A stretch of 54,105 bases of DNA from Planctomycetaceae bacterium (GCA_021371795.1 JAJFVK010000018.1:1-54105); one strand, 5' to 3'; counted from the first letter of the stretch, positions 36,250-45,739 are shown. Notes: generated by a model not told the origin, from the sequence alone. Translations and numbers: made by a program.

Positions 36250-38793
36250 TTAGTCGTCCTCAAAATCCTCTTCCGCCTTTTTTAAAGCTTCAATTACTTC
36301 AGGAGTTCTATTTTTTTCAACCCATTTCATTACTTTTTCAACAGTAGAGTTTTTAAATTCATCCGAAATATAAATATGCAAGGGTATATACGAACCCAAC
36401 CCCTTTTCATAATATCTGTCAAAATCAAAATCCACCCCTTTTCGTTCAACATCCTCAAAATAGTCCAAAAGTTTTTTTTCCAAACGAGGTGGCAAATCAT
36501 ATAAACGCAAAATTTCTGCATCTATTTCCAAAAGGCATTGTTTTTTAGCCAACCTATGTTCCTCTTCATCCTTTAACTTGAATTCGGCATTATCAAATTC
36601 GAAATAATTTCGCACCAACGACTCAAGTTTGGACAAATCTTGACCTTCAGGTGGGATCGGTATTTCGTTTATAGCACTTTCATCATTATGCTGATTCGCG
36701 CAATGGTCATCAATATATGCATTTGCCATTGGAGAATTAAGAATTGCCCATAAATAATACCATGACATTTTATCTTTTTGAGTCAAAGAAAGAAATGCAT
36801 TTGTACAGTAATATCCTTTGGAGTCAATCCAAGGACTCAACCTCCAAGGGGAACGCGATCTTCTTATGTAATTTAAAAGAATTTTCGGTTTCGTTAAATT
36901 TTTATAACTTTGATTATTTATGTATTTGTCAGAAACATTCAGCCATATCTGTTTTGGCGTTCGCTCGATTAAATCATTATCATCATAAGAATAAAAGCCT
37001 CTTTCAAATCCAGATGTTTTTATAAATTTTCTTTTTTTTTCAATCCCTATACCAGCTTTATACTCAATACCTCTATCGATCGTTATATACTTATTAAGTT
37101 TAGGGAAGCTACTACAGTATTCCCATATTTCCTTTAATGATAATGTCCTAAAATTATAGTATTTTGATTGGTAAAGCTCCCTTTTCGAAACAATCGTTTT
37201 ATTGTTTGACTGATATGTATTCTTAAAACTTTCAAGTTCAGATTTGATTATGTTTAAATATGTAATACCCTTTGTGGATTTAACCTTACGACCTAACAAT
37301 ACCGTAGAGTTTCGCCCAGCTTTGGCGAAAACATTATCTGGTAAATTACATATAACTCTTAATTCAAATTCATCCAAAATGAGTTTTCTTAATTTTGCAA
37401 TATTTTTCCTATGCAACAATCCTTGAGGCAAAATAACCCCAAAAACTGAACCATCCTGCATATATTGTAATGTTTTTGCGAGAACTTCTGCTGCTTTATT
37501 TCCAGTTTCACTGCCGTATATTTTGTTTTCTTCTGGTTTAAAATTTTCAAATGGCGGATTGCAAAATAGTATTGTTGCCTTTTGAGCTACCCTTTTTAAA
37601 ACCTCATCTGCATAAATATCTGAATTTTCAATTTTCCATCCGTTTGAATTCGGGATATCCGCCAAAGTCAGCGACAGTCTGGCAATTTCTTCTGCAAAAC
37701 CATCCCTTTCAATTCCTTGCAAATGGTTTTTAAGATATGCATGACGATTACCATCACTCCCTTTGTATAGAAACCCCAAAAGCCTTGTTGCAGCAGTCAA
37801 AAACGGAGCATGCCCGCATGCTGGCTCAAGAACAAATCTGTCTTCCTGCGGTATTTCTTCGATCCAGTCAATCATTTCCCATATGATATAATTTACAAGC
37901 CATGATGGAGTAGCATGAGTACCAAATAATTTTCTTGTTTCTTTGCTTACAAGTGCATTTTCATAAACGTATGCAAGAGACTCCGTAGTAAGATGTGAAA
38001 AACTTGAAACAGGTTCTACAATTTCCAACGCAGCTTTTGCAAAAGCTTTTCTTTGAATAGGCTTTGAAACGTCCAATGTTTCAGATGCGTTATAATGTCT
38101 TTGCACTCGCTCAATCAAATCCTCAACATCTGAGATTTTGAGACTTTTAAATCGCTCTACTTGTTTATCCTTTAATATTTTAGCGCCAATCAGCCAAAAT
38201 GCCGATTGAAAAAGCCACCTGCCATACTTCTCATCCTCTTTTACTCCTTTACAGGATGTCTTCAAAGATTTAATGACCCTTACAGCAAGCTCAGATAAAT
38301 ACAGCCCCTCCTTTTCTTCAATAATTCCCATTAAGCCGCCAATATCAGCAAACGAAAGTTGATAATCTTTTTTGACACGACTGCCTATTTTTGCTCTATA
38401 TATGCTCTCCGGCGAAAACTCTTTTTTGTATTTAGAAAAAAGAACATTTATCTTCTGCGGCTTAATCTTATCTTGAAGTGTTATTTTGATACCTGAATTT
38501 TTCCAGAATTGTATTTCGTTATCGTCATAGACCAACAACACGGGACTGCCAAGCCACCGATAGGGCTGTAATTCTTCTTCAAATTGTGTACTGTGCAGCT
38601 TCGTCCTTTCAATAGCAGCTATGCAGGCCGTTGATGAATTATAATTTGACTGGTAAAAGCCAACAACATCTACTGGTACATTATCTTTTCCATTAAAATA
38701 GCAATAATCTTCCTTTATAAGACCGGCTCCATAACCGCAACCTCTTATTTCCTTGATTATTTGCTTTTTTATTGGGTCATTAAATAATGTCAT
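36250..38793 (-). CDS. large adenine-specific DNA methyltransferase (Eco57I/type IIG-like)
   Basis: This 847-residue N6-adenine methyltransferase has motif I VLEPACGHAPFL (about 322-333), followed by the acidic GIERD, and motif IV NPPFENF (about 412-418), the NPPF catalytic tetrad of the gamma class. The C-terminal third looks like a target-recognition region. The N-terminal 100 residues resemble the nuclease arm of type IIG enzymes (VDVVGFY, then IAAIERTK and LVYDDNEIQFW), but the usual E-x-K is E-R-T, so cleavage activity is doubtful. No separate restriction gene with a PD-ExK motif is nearby. The gene is clearly richer in A+T than its neighbours. The PIN gene follows directly. Confidence 0.85.
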   Translation of the reverse strand: MTLFNDPIKKQIIKEIRGCGYGAGLIKEDYCYFNGKDNVPVDVVGFYQSNYNSSTACIAAIERTKLHSTQFEEELQPYRWLGSPVLLVYDDNEIQFWKNSGIKITLQDKIKPQKINVLFSKYKKEFSPESIYRAKIGSRVKKDYQLSFADIGGLMGIIEEKEGLYLSELAVRVIKSLKTSCKGVKEDEKYGRWLFQSAFWLIGAKILKDKQVERFKSLKISDVEDLIERVQRHYNASETLDVSKPIQRKAFAKAALEIVEPVSSFSHLTTESLAYVYENALVSKETRKLFGTHATPSWLVNYIIWEMIDWIEEIPQEDRFVLEPACGHAPFLTAATRLLGFLYKGSDGNRHAYLKNHLQGIERDGFAEEIARLSLTLADIPNSNGWKIENSDIYADEVLKRVAQKATILFCNPPFENFKPEENKIYGSETGNKAAEVLAKTLQYMQDGSVFGVILPQGLLHRKNIAKLRKLILDEFELRVICNLPDNVFAKAGRNSTVLLGRKVKSTKGITYLNIIKSELESFKNTYQSNNKTIVSKRELYQSKYYNFRTLSLKEIWEYCSSFPKLNKYITIDRGIEYKAGIGIEKKRKFIKTSGFERGFYSYDDNDLIERTPKQIWLNVSDKYINNQSYKNLTKPKILLNYIRRSRSPWRLSPWIDSKGYYCTNAFLSLTQKDKMSWYYLWAILNSPMANAYIDDHCANQHNDESAINEIPIPPEGQDLSKLESLVRNYFEFDNAEFKLKDEEEHRLAKKQCLLEIDAEILRLYDLPPRLEKKLLDYFEDVERKGVDFDFDRYYEKGLGSYIPLHIYISDEFKNSTVEKVMKWVEKNRTPEVIEALKKAEEDFEDD

Positions 38794-39621
38794 GCAGAAG
38801 ATTCATTCCTTTTACAGGTTTTTGAATAGAACATAATTCATAACTACTGTATCGGTTATATGATTGTATTTCCCTGAACAGCACTCAACAGATTGTCTGA
38901 TTATACCTCGCTTCCCTCCAATCACAACCATTTTTATCGCATTAAATGTATCCGTCTTTGGCCGATTTGCGATCTGATTTTTTCTACGAAATAGAGTATA
39001 ATCCCCACATAAAATTTAAGATAAAAAGCCTCGGCTGAAAGCCGAATCATAAACTATTCACTCTTAACTCTTCGTTCTTCACTTTCAAAAACCCGCAGGT
39101 TTTTGAAGAGCCGATTTTCAGCTTTGACGATTTCTGACGATTTCACTTCAATCTACTACCGTTTCAGTTGATTTTACTGCCGTTTACTGTCTTTTTGTGT
39201 CATTTTGTTACCATCAAAACTTGCGCCTTGCGCAAATTTAAAGTAAAAACGCGCATTATCTATTGGCTACTGGCTACTGACTACTATTAGTAGTATATTT
39301 AAAATTTTGCGCAAGCGAAAACCTGCGCCGATTTTGCGAATTTTCGAAAAATTTGATTTTTAGGACGGTTTTGAAAGGTTTTTGGGGTGTTTTCACTGAA
39401 ACGTGCGCACTTTTAAAGCTGTTTTTTGCAAAAAACACGAAAACTGAAAATTCTGATAATCGTTTTTTTGATATGAGGTTATGTCAAAATTTCGCTGAAA
39501 CGTGCGCACTTTGGTTTTCGTGAAAAATTGATATAAGTCTTTATTTTACGTTCGAGCCGAATATTTTTTCTTGCGCATTATTTTTATCGGCAAAAAATTT
39601 CGTGACGGAAAAGTATAGTTA
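38794..39621. other. gene-free region, about 830 bases, with repeated and palindromic motifs
   Basis: No coding frame is convincing here. A TATAAT-TCCCCA-like box (38997-39007, + strand) resembles one before der. CCTCGGCTGAAAGCCGAATC (39033-39052) is palindromic in part. CAAAAACC-CGCA-GGTTTTTG lies near 39087-39106. TGAAACGTGCGCACTTT occurs twice exactly (39397-39413 and 39496-39512), and TTGCGCAA-type words are frequent near 39225-39320. It may hold a non-coding RNA or be decayed DNA. Confidence 0.45.
39396..39512. repeat. 17-bp direct repeat, two copies
   Basis: TGAAACGTGCGCACTTT occurs at 39397-39413 and 39496-39512, 99 bases apart start to start. Each contains the 8-bp palindrome GTGCGCAC. 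Confidence 0.65.
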
Positions 39622-39653
39622 CAAAAAATCCACCGTTGTACGATGGATTTTTC
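39622..39653 (-). terminator. rho-independent terminator of the B12-fold gene
   Basis: On the minus strand AAAATCCATCG-TACAA-CGGTGGATTTT forms an 11-bp stem with one G-U pair, ending in a T run. It lies about 90 bases after the stop codon. Confidence 0.75.
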
Positions 39654-39743
39654 GCCCTATTCAAAGGTACCAGTCTTTCGACCGGCTTGCTCCTCTTTTT
39701 TGCTCTCTCGATATGTTAAACGCAAAAAAGAAATTATCGCTTT

Positions 39744-40463
39744 TTATTTTTTCTTGGCCTTAACCAACTGCTGATATTTGCGTTTCCGGCGGTTGATAGT
39801 TCTTACCGGTTCAGTAGTTTCGCTCTGTGCTGAAGCGGTTTCGACAGCTTTTGCCGGCGTGGGAGCGTAAAGGTCGGCTCCGATTTCTTCCCAGAGTCCG
39901 TCGGCTCTGCCGAAGACTCCGCCGCAAAGCATAATCTTCATATTCGGCCAGGCATTCACTTCTTTAATCCGGTCGATTATATTTCTAACCATTGGCGTAT
40001 CCGATGGTTCGGTTCCGTAAACTACCAGTACATCCGGTGCGAAATCGTTAACGTAAGACAATATATCATCATTAGTTAAGCCGCCGCCGAGGAATCGAAC
40101 GTTCCAGCCGCTGCTCTCGAACATATCGGCAACCATCTGTGCGCCCAGTTCGCCAATTTCATTTGCTGAACTGCATACGACAACCTTTTTCTCAATTGCG
40201 GGCTGCTTGGGCAGTTTGTTCTGTAGCTGGTCAACGATTGTCCGGTTAATACGTGTGGCAAGGTGTTCCTGAATCGATGTTATCGTGTCTGCTCTAAAGA
40301 GTTTATCGATTTCGAGCATCATCGGCCAAATAATATCGCTGTAAACTCCGATAATCGAGGCGTTATTATTATGTAAAACATCCTCTATGACTTGGCGGCA
40401 AATGTGTCTGTCGCCTATAAGTAACGCTTCCATATAACGTTGCATGTAAGTCTCTTTGTTCAT
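39744..40463 (-). CDS. cobalamin-binding-fold protein, B12 histidine missing
   Basis: This 239-residue protein has the two-domain layout of methyltransferase-type cobalamin-binding proteins: a helical cap (about 1-85) and a Rossmann-like domain (about 92-205). The position of the DxHxxG motif reads EIGELG (102-107), so the lower axial His is replaced by Gly. The GGG-LTNDD and GVFGRADG segments match the loops that otherwise hold the nucleotide tail. After residue 205 a basic tail follows (TINRRKRKYQQLVKAKKK). It may bind B12 base-on, or act as a sensor without cobalamin. No methyltransferase gene is adjacent. Confidence 0.75.
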   Translation of the reverse strand: MNKETYMQRYMEALLIGDRHICRQVIEDVLHNNNASIIGVYSDIIWPMMLEIDKLFRADTITSIQEHLATRINRTIVDQLQNKLPKQPAIEKKVVVCSSANEIGELGAQMVADMFESSGWNVRFLGGGLTNDDILSYVNDFAPDVLVVYGTEPSDTPMVRNIIDRIKEVNAWPNMKIMLCGGVFGRADGLWEEIGADLYAPTPAKAVETASAQSETTEPVRTINRRKRKYQQLVKAKKK

Positions 40464-40844
40464 TTTATATTCTCCGTAAAATAAAATATTTAACCATTGT
40501 TTACCAGTATCTTCAGAAATCCGTTTCTATTTCCCCTATCTTAATGTTAATTTGTTAAGATAGTTAAGATATACTATCTATCGGAGCGTCGTTTCTTAAA
40601 ACTTTAGTTAAAATAGGTAAATTTGTGAAAAGTGGTAAAATTTTTTATTCCCCACCCCAGGAAAGGGGACATTCTACTTTATTTAGTATAGTAATAAAGT
40701 AGAATGTCCCCTTTTTTTCTGTAAATCCTTGTTTATTAAAAGTTGCAAATAACTGGTATTGTGGTATATCTTATATACTTTCAGATGAGAGACTACCTGC
40801 GGTGAAAATCAATCTAATCATATAACATTTTAGGAGGATGGATT
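40464..40844. other. gap between divergent genes with a long palindrome
   Basis: This 381-base gap should hold promoters of both flanking genes. The central feature is the perfect 22-bp inverted repeat at 40662-40713. A strong AGGAGG ribosome site stands before the right-hand gene. No small gene is visible. Confidence 0.5.
40662..40713. repeat. perfect 22-bp inverted repeat (REP-like solo element)
   Basis: AAAGGGGACATTCTACTTTA and its exact complement (22 bp each arm) flank a short loop TAGTATAG. The words GGGGACATTCTACTTT resemble the ends of REP elements associated with IS200/RAYT transposases. It is between two divergent genes, so a terminator role is unlikely. Confidence 0.75.
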
Positions 40845-43220
40845 ATGTGGCGCACAATATCTTTATTTTCAATTCTTGTTTTCTGTATTTCCCCAGTATT
40901 CGCAGCGTGGAACATTGATGTCATCGACGGCGGCGGTGAACATTCCAAACTCGCTGTCATCAACGGTCAGCCGGCAATATCATATCAGGGCGATGACGAC
41001 GGTGAACTCAAATACGCCCGCTACAACGGCAGCAGTTGGAATATTGAAATTGTCGATGACAATAACATTTGGGCTCAAAGCACATCGCCGGCTGCGCTTG
41101 CCAACGGCAATCCTGCAATCTCATACTGGGAATATATGGAGGATAATTTAAAATATGCCTGGTACGACGGTGCGGCGTGGCACAACGAAATTCTGGAAAG
41201 CACTGGCGTAACCGGCAGATATACTTCGCTTGCGATTATCGGCGGACAACCTGCGATAAGTTATTACAACAGCACGACTCGAGAACTCAAATACGCAAGA
41301 TTCGATGGAAGCGCGTGGCAATTCACAACTATCGCAACCAACGTATATAATTTGAATACAAGTATGCTCGCTCTGCCCGATGGAAATCCGGCGATTGCGT
41401 ATTATGATAATTACACATTAAGATATGCCTGGTTCAACGGAACTATCTGGCAGACAAGACTCGTGGACTCATCCGCAGCGGTAGTCGGACAATACGCAAG
41501 TTTGGCGATTCTGCCTTCTGGACGGCCGGCGATTTCATATTATGACCTGGCCTACAAGCGTTTGAAATATGCCGCTCTGAACGAGACGGATGCGTGGGAT
41601 ATACAAGTCGTCGATGACGGAACGTACAGCCTGAACGACTTCGGCAAATACAGCAGTCTTGCGATACTGCCGAACGGCAATCCAGCGATTTCATATTATG
41701 ATGGTTACAACGAAAGTCTTAAACTTGCAATCTATGATAACGGAACATGGAAAACTATGGACGTTGACGGCTATTACGGCAGTCAGGCCGGAATGTTTTC
41801 TTCGCTTGCGGTTATGCCGGATAATACGCTGGGCATAAGTTATCATATGGGAGACAATTATGTTTTGAAATTCGCGCAGACAGATACGCCAATGTTATCG
41901 GCATTATTAAATATAGATTATGTCGCGACCGCGTGGACAAATAGACTCGGCGAAGATGTCGGCGTGAACGAATCGGCATACATCAACGAAACATACTGTT
42001 CCGGTGGCGGCGAAACTAAAAACGGCAATAAGGGCGTTTATTCAAATGTATCGCTGACAGCGGCCGAGATGCCGGGGATTTATCAGGGCGTAATCAGCGT
42101 TAGCGGTCAAATTTGCGATACTGAAATATGCGTTGAAGTTAACGAAGTAACGTGGGATTGCGACCAGTGGCAGCATATATACGAAGAGCCGGGCGATGCC
42201 AACGGCAAATTGGAAATGCACATCGAAATCAATCCTTCGCCTGCAAAACCGATTGGTTCAGCATCTTATGTTCATATAGCTGCGGTGCTCGGCGGTACGG
42301 ATTTGGGCGCATCGGAATTGGCGTATGTTAAAGTTTATCGCAACGGCACGCTGGTATCTGACGGCATCGGCAATATGTATATTCGCGCGATGGCGGGCGA
42401 TTATCTTGATATTGACGCTTATTTGTTAGTGGTCAGCGATGGGTATTACGCACGACAGCTTAACGTTGATGTTCAGGTTCTCAACGAAAAATGGGCGGAT
42501 ATTTGCGGAGATTCATTTGCGCAGTCGCCTGACGGTGATGTCGATTTCTTCGACTTCGCGGCTTTGGCGGCAAGATGGCTCGACACCTGTACGGGACCTG
42601 ATTTCTGCGGCGGAACGGATTTGAATAACGATACTGTCGTGGATATTTTCGACCTTGCGATTTTCGCCGAAGACTGGCTGGCGGGTTTTGTTCATCATCC
42701 GTTCGGATGGTCAAAATTCTACGAAGAAACATTAGACACAAATCCGGGCTGGACAACAGAAGGATTGTGGGAATGGGGACAGCCAACGGGCAGCGGCGGC
42801 AGTGAAGCAGGCGTACCAGACCCGACAGCGGGATTTACCGGCGACAACGTTTATGGATATAATCTCGACGGCGATTACACAAACAGTTTGGCGGAAACAA
42901 ATCTGACCAGCACCGCTATCGATTGCAGCGGATGGTACAATGTGCAGCTTACGTTCCGGCGGTGGCTGGGAGTCGAGTCAAATTCTTACGACCACGCAAC
43001 TGTTCAGGTCAGCAGCGACGGCACCGAATGGACGACTGTATGGCAAAATCCGAATGATGAAACCGCTGATTCAGAATGGAAGAAAATTGAAATTGATATT
43101 TCCGCTGTCGCTGATAATCAGCCGACTGTTTATTTGAGATGGCAGATGGGCACAACCGATGACAACAGCGTGTATTGCGGCTGGAATATCGATGATATCC
43201 AACTATACGGTAATCCGTAG
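40845..43220 (+). CDS. secreted seven-repeat propeller-like protein with dockerin-like domain
   Basis: This 791-residue exported protein has a signal peptide (1-21, cut after SPVFA). It then carries seven repeats of about 45 residues between roughly 22 and 345, each with W...VD, SLAI.P.G.PAISYYD and LKYA.F; seven copies fit a beta-propeller. A middle region (about 350-545) follows. Residues 549-614 form a dockerin type I-like pair (DGDVDFFDFAALAARWL and DLNNDTVVDIFDLAIFAEDWL). The last 170 residues are a beta-sandwich ending in GWNIDDIQLYG, as in MAM-like or peptidase-tail domains. AGGAGG precedes ATG 40845. It is probably an extracellular or surface scaffold component; catalytic residues are not recognisable. 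Confidence 0.85.
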   Translation: MWRTISLFSILVFCISPVFAAWNIDVIDGGGEHSKLAVINGQPAISYQGDDDGELKYARYNGSSWNIEIVDDNNIWAQSTSPAALANGNPAISYWEYMEDNLKYAWYDGAAWHNEILESTGVTGRYTSLAIIGGQPAISYYNSTTRELKYARFDGSAWQFTTIATNVYNLNTSMLALPDGNPAIAYYDNYTLRYAWFNGTIWQTRLVDSSAAVVGQYASLAILPSGRPAISYYDLAYKRLKYAALNETDAWDIQVVDDGTYSLNDFGKYSSLAILPNGNPAISYYDGYNESLKLAIYDNGTWKTMDVDGYYGSQAGMFSSLAVMPDNTLGISYHMGDNYVLKFAQTDTPMLSALLNIDYVATAWTNRLGEDVGVNESAYINETYCSGGGETKNGNKGVYSNVSLTAAEMPGIYQGVISVSGQICDTEICVEVNEVTWDCDQWQHIYEEPGDANGKLEMHIEINPSPAKPIGSASYVHIAAVLGGTDLGASELAYVKVYRNGTLVSDGIGNMYIRAMAGDYLDIDAYLLVVSDGYYARQLNVDVQVLNEKWADICGDSFAQSPDGDVDFFDFAALAARWLDTCTGPDFCGGTDLNNDTVVDIFDLAIFAEDWLAGFVHHPFGWSKFYEETLDTNPGWTTEGLWEWGQPTGSGGSEAGVPDPTAGFTGDNVYGYNLDGDYTNSLAETNLTSTAIDCSGWYNVQLTFRRWLGVESNSYDHATVQVSSDGTEWTTVWQNPNDETADSEWKKIEIDISAVADNQPTVYLRWQMGTTDDNSVYCGWNIDDIQLYGNP

Positions 43221-43357
43221 AATTGAAAAATGAAGATAGAAGATTGAAGATTTATTTAATTTTAAATTATTAATGTTTAATTTTTAATTAAAAATTTAAA
43301 ATTCAAAATTAAGAATTCAGCCAATCTAAAATCTTCAATATTCCTTCTTCAATAATT
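43221..43357. repeat. AT-rich repeat gap between convergent genes
   Basis: GAAGATAGAAGATTGAAGAT, runs of TTTAATTTTTAATT, and ATCTTCAATATTCCTTCTTC belong to the same repeat class as at 17109, 21552 and 26583. They are non-coding. Confidence 0.45.
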
Positions 43358-45637
43358 TTAGTTATCGCGTGTTCTTATCGCGATGTTTGTTCGCAGCCAG
43401 ACGTCGCAGGTGTGAATCGCCAATAAAATATATTCGCGGCGTGATGTGCCGAACTGTTCGAGCCTCTTGCTCAACTCCATAAAGACCGGTCTGAAATTTT
43501 TGTCGATAGAATCTTTCTGCAGCGCTTCAAAAATCGGCCACATCAGCTCATCGCTCAAACTCGGTTTTTCAGCGGCAAAGCAGTCCGCACAAATCGTTAC
43601 CAGTTCGAGCAAATCCTCGCTCAAATCTAATTTCTGCATAGGCTTTTTCATCTTCGTCATAGCTTCATATACGGTTGTTGACCAGTCGCTTTGAGCGTTG
43701 CGGTATAATTTTATGTACGTCCGCTCGCTGCCGATGATTTTCGCGACGGCAAGCGCCAGTTCGCCTCTGAATGTCTCATTTTTCGCTTCACTCAACAACG
43801 TAAGGACATCCTGCAGAGCAGGCATATATTTCAAAGTGCCAAGCGCCGAAGCATACGCAGTCTTGAGTGCATGGTCTGATTCTGTTTTCAAAAGCTCGTG
43901 CAGATGCGGCGCGATTTCCTTATCGTCAAGACCTGCAAGCGCGCGTGCGCTTCTTGCTCGCAAAATTCTGTACGGTGCTTCCAACTGATTTCGCAATGCG
44001 GGTATTGCCTCTTTGTCGCCGATTTGACCAAGCGCCCACGAAGCCGTTGCGCTCAATTCTATATCAAAGCCATTGAGCACATCAGTCAGTGCCATAACCG
44101 TTCTATGGCTCGGCTTTCTTGATGCCATCGCGACAATCGCTTCGTATCGCACATCGAAGCTGGGGTCTTTAATCGCTTCGATAAGTTCGTCAGCGTTGAA
44201 GGGACTATCCAATCTGCCGAGGTCGCGGGTTGTTTCGATGCGTTCCTGCTCTTCGCCCGCCCAGCGGTAACGCATAATTGAACTCAACGAACCAAACAAA
44301 CCAAACGGCACACTTTCGAATAACTGGCCGACAAAAGTTTTTGCGGTTGTTTCACTGTCTTGTTTTATTTTGCTGATAACATAAATCGCGATGGCAGGCA
44401 TTATTATGTGAGCTGCAAATATCGGCAAAAATGAATTTACCTTTATGTGCAGCAGCGAAATGTTCGAGGCATCGAGTCCGTGGAAAAATTTCAGAGCCAA
44501 GCCGACAGCCAAAGGTCCCATTCCCGCGAAGAAACCTGTCCATGCGAACCAAACGGAATGATAGGAAGTTTTTTTGTCCGGCGGGAAAATCGTCAGGAAT
44601 AAATATCTGTCGATGCCAATTAAATACGCGACGCAAAGAATGCCGCCGATAAATGAGACGACGACAGCGGAATAAAAACTCGCATTGCCTGCGTTGCGCG
44701 GAATCGCGTACCAGAGGAACGGCATTAAAATATGGAACATCACACCTGTAACGAAAACTGGTTTTCCGCCGAAGCGGTCTGCCGCCCAGCCCCAAAAGTA
44801 AACGGCGATAAGAGTTCCGGCGGTAGTCCACATGGTCAGATAAATAACATCGCCGGCGTCAATGCCGATGATGTCCTTCATATAAAGCGGAATGAAAGAC
44901 GCGACACCTTGAACAATGAAAATAAAAATCGCGATGCCCCAAAGCAGACCGACGAAATCTTTGTCTTTAAAGGCTTTGAGCATATTCAGGAAATGTTCTT
45001 TGCTGTGGCCTTTTCTTTTTATGCTGCCGCCGCCGGGGAAAAAGCCGTGGCAGATGACTGAAAGAATACCAATAATTGAGCCGGTACCGATAAGAAACAT
45101 AAAACCTGACAGATTGTCAGACCGTTTTATCCAAAAGCCGGCAAAACAGGTAGCTGTCAGAACGACAAGGCTGCAAAGGAAAGTATTGAGTGCTATGATT
45201 TTGCTGCGGATGTTTGTTGGCAGAATTTCCTGACTCCATGGGCCCGCAGCGGTCAGGCCGGCAACTAGCGCAAATGAAAACACCAGCATTACAAAGGCAA
45301 CCCATAAAAACGCGCCGCTTGTACCGTGGACGGCTGCAACCGTAGGTGTGAAGAGCAGTCCCAACAAAATAGTAGTTCGCATTCCGAAAAAGATAATGCA
45401 CGAAAGTTTGTAGCCAATTCGCTCAATCATCGGCACAACAAAAATTGCCAATACCTGGAAAAACAGCGGCAAAGCTAATAAGAAACCGATTTGTCCCCTG
45501 CCGAACTGCAGCGCATCCAGAAAAAGGACGAGTACAGGGCCAAAAACGAATGAAATCCTGACATTGTCCAGCATACCGGCTGCCAGCCACCAGGGGAGGC
45601 TTCTTTTTCTCTCCGCATTTGTCGGAATCGCAGTCAT
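43358..45637 (-). CDS. MFS transporter fused to a C-terminal HEAT-repeat domain
   Basis: This 759-residue protein is an N-terminal major facilitator (about 12 spans, residues 15-430, with the loop AADRFGGKPVF between spans) and a soluble C-terminal part (about 470-740) made of HEAT-like repeats: EAIKDPSFDVRYEAIVAMASR, ASWALGQIGDKEAIPALRNQL, ARSARALAGLDDKEIAPHLHELL and further copies. The transported substrate is unknown. The HEAT part probably lies in the cytoplasm and could bind a regulator or partner. A plain MFS protein of this type is about 400-450 residues. Confidence 0.85.
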   Translation of the reverse strand: MTAIPTNAERKRSLPWWLAAGMLDNVRISFVFGPVLVLFLDALQFGRGQIGFLLALPLFFQVLAIFVVPMIERIGYKLSCIIFFGMRTTILLGLLFTPTVAAVHGTSGAFLWVAFVMLVFSFALVAGLTAAGPWSQEILPTNIRSKIIALNTFLCSLVVLTATCFAGFWIKRSDNLSGFMFLIGTGSIIGILSVICHGFFPGGGSIKRKGHSKEHFLNMLKAFKDKDFVGLLWGIAIFIFIVQGVASFIPLYMKDIIGIDAGDVIYLTMWTTAGTLIAVYFWGWAADRFGGKPVFVTGVMFHILMPFLWYAIPRNAGNASFYSAVVVSFIGGILCVAYLIGIDRYLFLTIFPPDKKTSYHSVWFAWTGFFAGMGPLAVGLALKFFHGLDASNISLLHIKVNSFLPIFAAHIIMPAIAIYVISKIKQDSETTAKTFVGQLFESVPFGLFGSLSSIMRYRWAGEEQERIETTRDLGRLDSPFNADELIEAIKDPSFDVRYEAIVAMASRKPSHRTVMALTDVLNGFDIELSATASWALGQIGDKEAIPALRNQLEAPYRILRARSARALAGLDDKEIAPHLHELLKTESDHALKTAYASALGTLKYMPALQDVLTLLSEAKNETFRGELALAVAKIIGSERTYIKLYRNAQSDWSTTVYEAMTKMKKPMQKLDLSEDLLELVTICADCFAAEKPSLSDELMWPIFEALQKDSIDKNFRPVFMELSKRLEQFGTSRREYILLAIHTCDVWLRTNIAIRTRDN

Positions 45638-45739
45638 TTAGTACTTATATTGTCCTTATTTCAACAAAAATAGTATAATATATGTATTATAACAGACAAT
45701 CGTAAAATAGCACCAAAACACTTTAATAAGTATTAAGGG

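Noticed and set aside
36250-38793. PglX of a BREX system
   Set aside because: The size is too small and no pglZ, brxC or other BREX gene is present nearby.
39396-39512. A CRISPR array
   Set aside because: Only two short repeats, 99 bases apart, and no cas gene in the window.
40662-40713. The long inverted repeat as a transcription terminator
   Set aside because: Both flanking genes are transcribed away from it, so there is no transcript to end; the REP-like reading fits better.
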